From Turritopsis dohrnii (taxonomy: Eukaryota > Cnidaria > Hydrozoa > Anthoathecata > Oceaniidae), in contig BQMF02000640.1 in NCBI GenBank assembly GCA_027922465.2, positions 1 through 64,000 of the forward strand: DNA of 64,000 nucleotides, given 5' to 3'. Under the pieces are notes generated by a model. The model made no database searches. It was not told the DNA's origin and saw only the letters and a list, made by a program, of their open reading frames with translations. Every line of letters starts with the position of its first letter. Position 1 is the first letter of the stretch. Below are positions 22,601 through 32,361 of this stretch, piece by piece. The position numbers and the translations under genes were made by a program.

Positions 22601-23720
22601 CAGGAGAATCAGTTGGTTCTGAGAGGGAGGTCACGAAAAGTATTTTCCAGAGCTTTTTGGATGTGATAGATCATGGTCTAAATGACTTTATCCATTCTTT
22701 TCTTGTTGGAAATGCTTATGTTATGAGAATAGGTCTATCACAATTAGCTACCAAAATATGACTTATTGAATAAAATCATATTTCGTAGAAGTGAACCAAA
22801 GTCATTTGAAAAAAGATTGATGACTTTCACAATGGTATTGGCCTCAACACTCTATAAAAATTAAAGACTTAATTTATGATCAAATCTGAAAGTAACTATT
22901 GGATTTAACATCAGCACTTTGTTCTTTGTGCAAACCTTCCACCTTTGCCAAAAACAGTTAACCTCAGGAAGACGAGGAGAAACTTGAGTATTCAAAGATT
23001 TTAATCAACGACAATTAATGGGATTAAAAGAAGATAAAAACTATATAACTTATATCAACATATTCAATATATATATCTATTTCTACTAAACCTGCCTTTC
23101 ACCACTTAAAACTTTTGATAAAGTTTATAAAATACACAAATGTGCACATAAAGACAAATGACACAACAAAACTTTGCTAGGGTCTGTTTATTACCATCCC
23201 AAACTTTGTTCTTTTCAAGCAGTATTATCATTGAGAGTTTTTGTATACTCAGTGATGTATTGTCTTAAATATGGATTCATATCAAAAACATATTACACTC
23301 CAAATTTTCACAGGTTTTTGTGATTACATTTTTATGTATATATATATATATATACATATGATTAGATAAATTTTCTATCAATGTGTTGTGAATACGTCTT
23401 CATAAGCATTAGCCAACCAAAATGTGACTGTTCTCATCATCATCAAAAGTTTAATGGCTTCATCCCAAACTAAATCATTGTGCTTTGATCAAGTGGTTCG
23501 TAGTGAAAAAATCTTGATAATTTTAAACAATGTCATCTTTTCCAATAGGAATATAACACTGATCCGTCCCACACAGAGACTGAGCATTGCACAATGACTA
23601 ATGACTAATAATTTGATACACACTGGAATTCCCCAAAGAAATCCCTTCTTTTTAATTTACTCAACTTAATCTAAACCACTTTTCAATTCACTATAACATG
23701 ACATAATCGTTCAGCAATAT
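22600..23720 (-). repeat. Large dispersed repeat, copy III (inverted)
   Basis: Reverse complement of the repeat seen at 7660-8740 plus 15849-16290 and at 51540-52900. It lacks the GACGTC transposon and the array. The sequence near 23585 (inverted) is another uninserted reference for the GACGTC element at 7848. A (TA)n tract lies at about 23336-23356. Confidence 0.7.
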
Positions 23721-23796
23721 CTTGCACATGATGCTTATACTTTCAGTTTTTATCAGTATGTAAGCACAGTATGAGTCAATTTATTAACAAAATGTA

Positions 23797-24410
23797 TCGA
23801 TTTGTGCTATGACAGTAGTTCCAGTTATTTACTGTTTTTTTTCAAAATGTTCAAACTTCAGTGTAACATTTCTTTCAAATGGAATGGGTACGTTTCATGC
23901 ATTTATTGATAAGATGTATTCACCAGTAATCTCGATGCACTAAAAATGAACCTGAGTCATTTTGACTAAGCTCAGGTAGTCAATTGTCATTGACTACCCA
24001 CATGTTGTCAGAAAGTAGTCACTTTGACTACTTCAACGTAGTCATCGTAAACATCTGCTCAAAGACTCGCTTGAAGGTGGTTATTTTGACTACCTTAGAT
24101 ATCGATTTGTGCTATGACAGTAGTTCCAGTTATTTACTGTTTTTTTTCAAAATGTTCAAACTTCAGTGTAACATTTCTTTCAAATGGAATGGGTACGTTT
24201 CATGCATTTATTGATAAGATGTATTCACCAGTTATCTCGATGCACTAAAAATGAACCTGAGTCATTTTGACTAAGCTCAGGTAGTCAATTGTCATTGACT
24301 ACCCACATGTTGTCAGAAAGTAGTCACTTTGACTACTTCAACGTAGTCATCGTAAAAATCTGCTCAAAGACTCGCTTGAAGGTGGTTATTTTGACTACCT
24401 TAGATAGTCA
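23797..24410. repeat. Recent ~305-bp tandem duplication at a transposon end
   Basis: Two nearly identical direct copies (starting at about 23797 and 24102) each contain the same flank and the first ~170 bp of a TIR element (CACTAAAAATGAACCTGAG...). The copies differ at only a few positions. Confidence 0.85.
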
Positions 24411-25056
24411 ATCAAGAAGACTGTAAAATGATCACTTAAAGGTCGTCAAAAATTACCACGTTATAGTAGTCATAATGCGTTCTGGGATTGATGTGCGTTC
24501 AAGGATTGATGTGCATTCCTTTTGGCTTTTTCTATTATCATTACTTTTAGTTTTATTTTCCCAGGACCACAGTTGACTAGGCTTTGAAAACGATACATTA
24601 ACTAGATATCAAAACGAAATGATTAAGCATTTTGGACAACAGGCAGCCGTGGCATAACGGTAGCGTGCTTGGCTAGCACACTAGAGGTTCCGGGTTGGGA
24701 TCCGCCTCTGGACGATCGCTACGAGCTGCCAATAGAGAAAATTGATGTTCATAGGGGTCTGCGATACAGGTGATGGGGCGACAAAAAATTCAAAACTACA
24801 TACCGTCGTCATACGAAAGCAAAGGAAGTTGACCCATCTAAGGTGGTCTATATGACTCGAAAAAGGTCGTCATTTTATTTGTTTGACTATCTATGGTCGT
24901 CAAATTTACGGGATTTTCAAAGTCATTTCAAGTCGCGAAAGGTAGTCACAAAGACTCGTTAAGATCGTAGCAATGACTCAGGAAAGGATGTCGTGAGCGG
25001 CACTGTAAAATTACTACCTTTTAGTCGTCAATCTGACTCAGTTACATCCCTCAGTG
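24243..25056. mobile_element. TIR element with GACTA palindromes and tRNA-like core
   Basis: The left end CACTAAAAATGAACCTGAGTC is inverted, with mismatches, at 25030-25056 (reverse complement CACTGAGGGATGTAACTGAGTC). Both arms are rich in TAGTC/GACTA motifs forming local palindromes. A tRNA-like core at 24642-24712 has TGGCATAACGG and GGGTTGGGATCC at A/B-box spacing. Same architecture as the GACGTC elements with a different palindrome. Target duplication not clear; no coding capacity. Confidence 0.6.
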
Positions 25057-25499
25057 TACTACATACATTTCTGTGTCTGTGATCTGATGTTGAAAGTTTT
25101 CAGCACAGTTTTGTTTATTATGAAGCTTTCTTCTTCGTCACGCATATTTCCCAGGAACACCAATATTTCCTCTGAGAAATGTTCTCATGGTAATATTTGG
25201 ATGACAATAGTACGTATAAACAGGAAAGTAGTCTTTAAATTCTTCTTAAAGCGTTCTGCGAAGTTACTTCTACAATTTCCACAAAATATAAAGGGATTCG
25301 GTAGGAAAACGCTTCACTTCACGTGTTGTGTGAGCATATTTTAAGGACTTGTTAATAAAAGTTTTAAAGACTGAACTAAGAAGTTTTTAGCATAAAACAG
25401 CTAAAATAACTTCCAAATATATTTCAAAAGTTTATAAGAACCTAATATTTTTATGAAATAATATCAAAAATGGCCTTCTTGTATTACATTGGCATAGAG

Positions 25500-25960
25500 T
25501 GTTGAGTCTATATATTAATAGCCGATTCTCCGTCTGTCTGTTTGTTTGTTTGTAAGTCACGCAAAATGGTAGATGTGAACTGCGAAAGAAATCGGGGAGT
25601 CAGCAATGTAAGATCACACATAAATTATTTCTCTTCTTGTGCGCGACGTCAGTGTGAAACCATTGTATTGAGACCCTAATCGAATGCGACGCTTAGGGAA
25701 AATTATCTCCATAACCAATAGGGATAACTACGTTTTTTGGGGTCCGCGATACAGGCGATAAGGTGACGAAAAATTTGGGTCTAGTTTTTTTGGGGAGGGG
25801 TCTGTGACGTCATCAAAATCTTTGAACAATGATATCTCTGTAACGGTTGATCGTAGCGGAACGATCCCATACATTTTTTTGATCAGTTTTTTGAGCTCTA
25901 CAACATGGGAACACTTTCGGTTGCCAATTCCTTAATTTTGTTTTTCGTGAAGTCAACGCA
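25500..25960 (+). repeat. SINE-like body repeat
   Basis: The block 'gtctgtgacgtcatcaa', 'cgatcccatacatttttt', 'acaacatgggaacactttc' matches 60540-60700, where it follows a tRNA-like head. A shorter match (gcgatacaggtgatggggcg) follows the head at 24642-24712. Head and body together could be one SINE of roughly 300 bp. Confidence 0.5.
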
Positions 25961-26263
25961 TGCTAAACATGGGCGGCAAACGACACCGCCTTGGACTTTC
26001 CGAAAACGGCGAAAAACTGTGACAGAGATAATCAATTACCGTATTTTCTCGAATTAAAGCCGCCCCCGAATAGAAGCCTCCCTCGGAATAGAAGCCGCAA
26101 AATTTCGTCAAGAAAATTTAATAGAAGCCGCCTTCGTAGAAGCCGCATTTATTTTCGGATAACATGGAATAACATGGAATAACATGGAATAACAATTTAT
26201 TTTTTAAACTAATATTTCTATTTCACCTTCTTCAATCAATATATCAGTAAATCAGTTGCATCT

Positions 26264-28978
26264 CAGGGGCGGATCCAGGGTTAGGCAACTTAGGCAAATG
26301 CCTAACCCAAAATCAGTTAAATGATGTTTTTCATAAAATTGTATGAAAAAGGTATTGTATTACAATAATCAGAAAATAATCGAAAATATCAAGAGATTCC
26401 CGCATCCAATCCGCCCGATCCTTTCTTTCCCAAAAAATAGGATTATTATTCTCCCGGCGAGGCGCGGCGCGCGCCATGATGTTAAAAATTAATGTTTTTT
26501 ACAGCTTGAGTTTATAGGTAGCTGCCCCGAAAACGACTTCACATAGTCACATTGACAACACAGACTAGTGCCTAACGCTCTCCTTAGGCGAAGAAAATTT
26601 GCCTAAGGAGCCCCGGGTTTACACACTTTAATGAATGAACTGGAAGAAAATTTGCCTAAGGAGCCATGGGTTTACACACTTTAAATGAATGAACCAGAAG
26701 AAAATTTGCCTAAGGTACAACCATGGGTTTACACACTTTATTGAATGAATGGTCACCAAATCTGCACAAAACGACCGTGGGGGACCTTCGAATTAGACCC
26801 AGTTCAACATGGATTCGCTAGAAAACATCGTTGCAGCTTTTGATAGCAATAATGAATAATTAGGAAATTTTGAATTCACTTAATACATCTGTTGAAAACT
26901 GACTTCAAAATCTAGGAAAAGCATTTTTTTTTCGAGTTATGTCTCTTCTTTTGCTTTTGCGAAATGAAAACATTGTGGCTGCTTTAAAGCAAGTGTTTTA
27001 TTATTTTATGTAAAATAAATGATTAGCATGGATTATTAGCACCATAATTCGTTGACCATAAGTATGACGACAGTTAATTATTAGCTCAGCTATGTATAAT
27101 AAGTTTGTTTGTGTCAACTGAACCGAAGCCTTTCCTTTATTGATTAATGATGTATACAAATATTTTTGGTATCTGTTTCTGTTAACCAAAAATGCATCTG
27201 TAAATGTTATGGAGTTACGTTTGAATGACTGAGTTTATAATACACAAAGTCATTGTTATTTTTCTGAGTTGTTTTGCGTAGGCAGCTGCATGGGTTTTTT
27301 AGCACCAGTATCTCTACCTGGTAACTTATTTGTACAGTTCAGTATAATTTTTCTTGGTTCGAGATGACTGTCTGGTTTTGAATTTAAGAACTTTAAAAGG
27401 ATCCTGTGTCCAAAATGATATGAACCAATATGATAGAGATCAAAAAGCCTCTTGTTAGTATTACTTACTTCCAGTTTCTGAGATATGTATTTAATTTTCG
27501 AAATCTTACATTCACTTTATGCAATGCATATTTTATGATGTATATAACAGTGGTGGATGTAGAGGTATGTCGAAATTTGTGTAGGAGAGCATTAACATAA
27601 TTTGTGAATTCAATTTATATTGCCAATGGGATTATTTGAACACTTTTCTTTTATGGTTAGATTGCTAACACTCTTCTACACAAATTTCGACATACCTCTA
27701 GATCCGCCACTGTATAATAAGATAGTATATAGGTTAAACTTCTCATCGCAAGTTATCATTAATACTATATCTTTTTAATTTACTATAGAGAGAAAGGGCT
27801 TTCACTCTGAGTGAGTGATAAGAAAATGAAGTTATAATATATTGAGAGTTTATACACATAAACAAAGAATAAAAATCTTATTCTTATACATAATTATACA
27901 TCATAATTATGTATTGTATGATTTTATGATTTTTAAATCAAAATATCTGCCCAAGGAAACAGAATTTACAAAAACTATAAGACTTCTGAAACAACTTTGT
28001 GCATTCTATCATCCCTCGAAAAATCATTTTGGATGCAGGAACACTTTAATATCTTTGGATTTATTCTTTCATTTTACAAAAACCTATGTTATGTCTTCTT
28101 TTGAAAAAGGTAATTACACAATGTTTTAGTTTGACTTCTTGTTTCCTATGCTACATTAAATTCTGGAAAAAAATGTTGTAGCTCTTATTAAAGAGGAAGC
28201 AGTATATAATTTATCTGTTGTTGTGTAGTTTTATATATAGGTTCTTGGGCTTGTCTCAGGGATTTCTGTAAACACCATCTTTTACTATAATGTGGTTGAC
28301 ATTAATTATTTAACCATGGATCATTTTAGGGTAGGGTATACTATTTGATTTGATGAACGCCTAGTGCAGAAATATGTTTTTATTTTGCTGCCGGATAATG
28401 ATCAAGGAGCTTGTCTCTAACTTTGATTTTGGTCATTTTACTCTATTTCTTAACACAATTTCTTTTCTTTTCTTTCTATCTGACCATCTTGACCAGTACA
28501 TAGATGAAATATCATGTATTTATTTGAGTGCTCCAATCTATCATGGTATAGGTGATTGAAAATTTATTTATTTGATTCATTACAAGTATGTTTTCATTTG
28601 ATGGATTCTTCCTGCTCATGTACAAGCAATCAAGAAAATGAAGAAGATAACAGATGAAGTAATTTATTGGTTATTTACTTAATCTAAAATCTGGCAGAAA
28701 ATATTATTTTGGCCTACATAAAGTAGTTCAATACATTCCATTCATACTCAATTAGTTTTCTTTTGTTTATTTCCCTTATTCCATTAGTGCAACAATACAG
28801 GCTTGCATTATAATATTCCTTACGTTAGGACGAATGAATTCGAGTTAATATTTTTTACATTTCGAAAAGTATGTATTAGATTGGGCGTAAATTGGCGTAA
28901 ATTTCATCGATTGCGCCTTTATGTGTGTTTGGCAAAAAAAATTTGCCTAACCCTTAAAAAATCCTAGATCCGCCCCTG
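26264..28978. mobile_element. 2.7-kb hAT-like TIR element, no intact transposase
   Basis: The ends are CAGGGGCGGATCCAGGGTTAGGC and its imperfect inverse (GCCTAACCC...CTAGATCCGCCCCTG). It is flanked by the 5-bp repeat CATCT (26259-26263, 28979-28983). CAGGGGCG termini and a 5-bp duplication match the MITEs at 3487 and 27548, fitting the hAT superfamily. A three-fold tandem repeat (GAAAATTTGCCTAAGG...GGTTTACACACTTT) lies at 26590-26745. No credible transposase frame was found. It contains another MITE. Confidence 0.75.
27548..27712. mobile_element. hAT-like MITE (165 bp), nested
   Basis: CAGTGGTGGATGTAGAGGTA ... TACCTCTAGATCCGCCACTG, with inverted arms of about 45 bp and flanking TATAA (27543-27547 and 27713-27717). 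Third level of the nest. Confidence 0.85.
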
Positions 28979-29339
28979 CATCTTTTAAATTTTCTACTGC
29001 TAAGTTTACATCATCATCATCAAGGATGGAAATTCCTATAAATTCAAGATTTCCATCTGATGCTCCTAACAAGACTCGGGCCTCCTCGGTCGATTGGCAT
29101 TCTTTTCAAGCATTGGATCTCGCTGACATCACTTGTTGTGATTACGCACGTTTCAAATGATTTTTTTATAATCTCACGATCAGATAAATAGAAGCCGCCT
29201 TCGGGTAGAAAGCTGCCCTCGATTAGAAGCCGCAAAAGTTCTCTCCGAAAATAAATAGAAGCCGCAGTTTTTATTCAGATAGAATGTGTAGACCAAACAA
29301 TTTCCTACGCAAAGCGTGTGGAAATTGAATGACAACACT

Positions 29340-29560
29340 TCAAGTTGTAAATTCCGAACCTCAGCTATCAATGAATATTACATTTAACACTTCAACAACC
29401 TGTGATTATATTACAAACATACCTGATAAAATAGCAAGGACTATGAAGCAAATAAGAAAACGCAAATGTTTGTTTTCTTGCATTATGATAATTTGTCGGA
29501 TATCCCAACCCAAAATACGAGTTTGTCTCAGAGTTTTAAGAAGAATCTAAAAATATTGAA
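29340..29560 (-). CDS. Secreted-peptide family, signal-peptide exon (29423-29483)
   Basis: An ATG at 29483 (minus) opens a 61-nt exon encoding a signal peptide (starts MQENKHLRFL, hydrophobic ICFIVLAILS) and ends in phase 1 at CAG|GTATGT (29423). The same exon, one residue different, lies at 53888-53948, and the upstream flank (29490-29560) also matches. No exon 2 is found downstream; that side is taken up by the outer transposon remnants. Probably an orphan first exon. Confidence 0.55.
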
Positions 29561-30590
29561 TTATTTGTGCTATGATGAAATTATGTTGAAACTGGCGAAT
29601 CTATTTACGATTTTCATACAAAATTTATACATTATGCATAATGCACAATGTATCAATTTTGTATGAAAATGACGAGTCTATGCATGCATAATGGTAAAAA
29701 TTTGTCAGATATCCTAACGCAAAATATGAGTTTGCCTTACAATTTAAAGACGAATCTAAAAATATTTAATCATTTATGATATGATGAGGAGACTGGCGAA
29801 TCTATTTACAATTTTCATACAAAATTTATACATTATGCATAATGCACAATGTATCAATTTTGTATGAAAATCACGCGTCTATTTATGCATAATGGTGAAA
29901 ATTTGTCGGACATCCTAACGCAAAATATGAGTTTGCCTTACAATTTAAAGACGAATCTAAAAATATTTAATAATTTATGATATGATGAGGAGACTGGCGA
30001 ATCTATTTACGATTTTCATACAAAATTTATACATTATGCATAATGCACAATGAAACTGGCGAATCTATTTACGATTTTCATACTTTCAAACTTTACTAGT
30101 GTTGCTTATAAACGTGTTGCTTATAAAAAAAAACGTGTAGTTACCCATCTATGTTGAAAACTCAAAACTTTTTAACATGATGTTTGTAGTTTGAATAAGT
30201 GGAAACATGACTTAGGAGAGAAAAACAAAGTTTTAAAACGCCGAAAACATCAAAACAACACATTTGATGTTCTCCAAAATTGTAAAAAAAACATGTTTAC
30301 CATTAACAGATTTCCGATTATGCATAATGCACAATGTATCAATTTTGTATGAAAATCACGCGTCTATTTATGCATAATGGTGAAAATTTGTCGGACATCC
30401 TAACGCAAAATATGAGTTTGCCTTACAATTTAAAGACGAATCTAAAAATATTTAATCATTTGTGATATGATGAGGAGACTGGCGAATCTATTTACAATTT
30501 TCATACAAAATTTATACATTATGCATAATGCACAATGTATCAATTTTGTATGAAAATCATGAGTGTATTTATGCATAATGGTGACATGAC
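29560..30590. repeat. ~190-bp tandem repeat with central palindrome
   Basis: Four to five partial units. Each contains TTTTCATACAAAATTTATACATT near-palindromic with AATGTATCAATTTTGTATGAAAA around ATGCATAAT. The block 'gtcggacatcctaacgcaaaatatgag' in every unit matches the sequence just upstream of the signal-peptide exons at 29500 and 53950. The array is interrupted at about 30085-30320 by a piece of repeat P. Confidence 0.8.
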
Positions 30591-30599
30591 AATTTATCC

Positions 30600-30665
30600 C
30601 TTGAAATTCCCTCCACATGATTGCCCCCTAGTAATGGGAAATTTTCCTACCTATATGGGTAGTGC
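30600..30665. repeat. Fragment of GGACAATTGCCCCC-type MITE
   Basis: 'gatgattgccccctagtaa' and 'tttcctacctatatggg' match the MITE at 58688-58980 in the same order. Confidence 0.55.
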
Positions 30666-30879
30666 GCAATTCGTCCGCGCAAAAAGGTTTTAAATAATAC
30701 AACCTTAGAATTTTTGTCATTAATTGCTAATGTAGCCTCTTATAACAACTGTAATACGTTTTTCATTAAACTTTATCGTCAAAATACACATTACTGCAAT
30801 AAAAACCCTGATCAAAATCGGAATAAGACAATGGACAGCGACAGTAAAGAAAAAGGTTGCAGAGCTAAACGGTAAATTG

Positions 30880-31145
30880 GTGCCTGTACCTAACAATGTG
30901 ACGCAACATTTTGAAACCCTACACTTAACTGTGAACTGAAGCTGTAAAGCCCACATGGGAAAGAGCACAAATCAATGGCTTACAAACGAAATTCAAAAGC
31001 AGCTTGAACGTGGCAAAGAACCGGAGCATGTCAAAATAGACACCAAACTCGGCACCATCAAGCCTCTGCACGCGAAATGGATTACCTCCTTCTTCAATTT
31101 CATGCAGAACAACAAATCGATCGTCAAGAATGGTTAAAAGGTCTG
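30880..31145 (+). pseudogene. DDE_1 (pogo/Tigger-like) transposase C-terminal fragment
   Basis: The frame reads FETLHLTVN, a stop, then STNQWLTNEIQKQLERGKE, LSTLKPLHA-like GTIKPLHAKWITSFFN and IVKNGW before a frame break. The order 'PLDLTVN - WLxxEI - LKPLHAxW - xxxGW' is that of C-termini of pogo/Tigger-type DDE_1 transposases common in invertebrate genomes. One in-frame stop near 30939 and loss of the catalytic core mark it as a relic. Confidence 0.5.
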
Positions 31146-31149
31146 GCAT

Positions 31150-32361
31150 TGTGAAGTTCTAAGAAATGGATTCAGCTTTGAAGCGCGTAGATCCATTCAT
31201 CGAAATTGAAATTCAACTGGGAATAAAAAGATTAAAACGCGTTGCTGTTACACGGTGGTGTACAGTTTTTAGCTGAGTTTGCTTTTTTTCCATTTCGAAG
31301 CATAACATTGTGGCAGAATGTATTTTCGTATCTTTTTCTTCATTTGTTAATGTATTATACTATGTTATTTAAAAGGTCATTATACTGAAATTACTTAGAC
31401 ATTTTTCATATTACTTTTGTGTTGTTTTAGTGAAGGGAACGCCAAGGATTTTGAAGCACAGCTTGAAATCTGAAATTTTGCCAAATATGCATTTTATTTT
31501 TTGTACGTGTTTCAGCTCTAAGTCTTTCATTCAATAAATTTCATTGTGGTGGATCTTTCCTTAGAAAGATTTTAGAAGACATGTAGTTGGATTTCTGTGT
31601 ATGCAAGAAAGCCATATTAGAAATTGTTGTTCTTTGTGTTTTTCTTCTTTAACTGTCCTAACCTAGTGTGATCATGATCAATAAAACCTTTTTATATTTT
31701 GTTCTTGTTTTTGACTATTTTTTTGCTTTGAATCAAAGTTTGAAACGCAGATTTCTAATGGATTTTTCACTTAGGCCTAAGGGATAACGAAAAGTAACAA
31801 AGGTTAGTGCAGATTTTCAGCTGTTTAAGTTTAGATCTATTTGGTTTGCATATTCCAAGTTTATTTTGAAGTACCGCCGCGGCTACACTATGCCACATGG
31901 TGACGCTACTCGTTAAACTATTCGTTGTATTGTAAAGCTTGTCCAACTATGGGTCAGCTTATTCTCAGTCTATTGCTGAGGCATTCATAATAGTGAGAAT
32001 TATTTGCTAGATTACTAATCATTCAAAAGTGACAGACACAAATGGATTTTTATTGTTGATAATATTTTTGACAGAAAACAGCATCAATCTTCATTCGATT
32101 TGATTGTGCTTACCCACATTCAAGGGGCCCGAATTTAAACTCGCGCGAAATTATCGATATTAGGTGCGCGAATTTAAAACGAGTGAATTCAAGTCCACGC
32201 GAAATCTAGTACCGCGCGAATTCAATTTAGGTAGTTGCAATTGAATTGAGCGGACATAAAAAGTTCTTTTTAAAAGACCCGACAACAAAAAAAGAATGAA
32301 AACATTTGAAATATTACGTCACAGCAATGTTGATAACTAACGCACCATTCAAAATATCAAC
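31150..32361. other. No gene; one stray array 5' terminus
   Basis: A solo copy of the array terminus (ggatttctgtgtatgcaagaaagcc ... ctgtcctaacctag) lies at 31590-31670 without the rest of the unit. A GCGCGAATT-rich stretch lies at 32120-32235. Otherwise AT-rich sequence. Confidence 0.5.

Larger units (their letters stand above)
26039..29277. mobile_element. Outer element of nested set, pogo/Tigger-like remnants
   Basis: The left side carries ACCGTATTTTCTCGAATTAA and repeated TAGAAGCCGC motifs (26040-26150); the right side again carries TAGAAGCCGCC motifs (29188-29277). The flanking sequence matches the dispersed repeat at 51470-51500, giving an approximate uninserted reference. Minus-strand coding at about 29060-29190 reads REIIKKSFETCVITTS and EIQCLK, resembling the C-terminal motif (IxKSFxxCxI...DGxED) of pogo/Tigger-type DDE_1 transposases. 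The interior is displaced by another element at 26264-28978. Confidence 0.45.
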
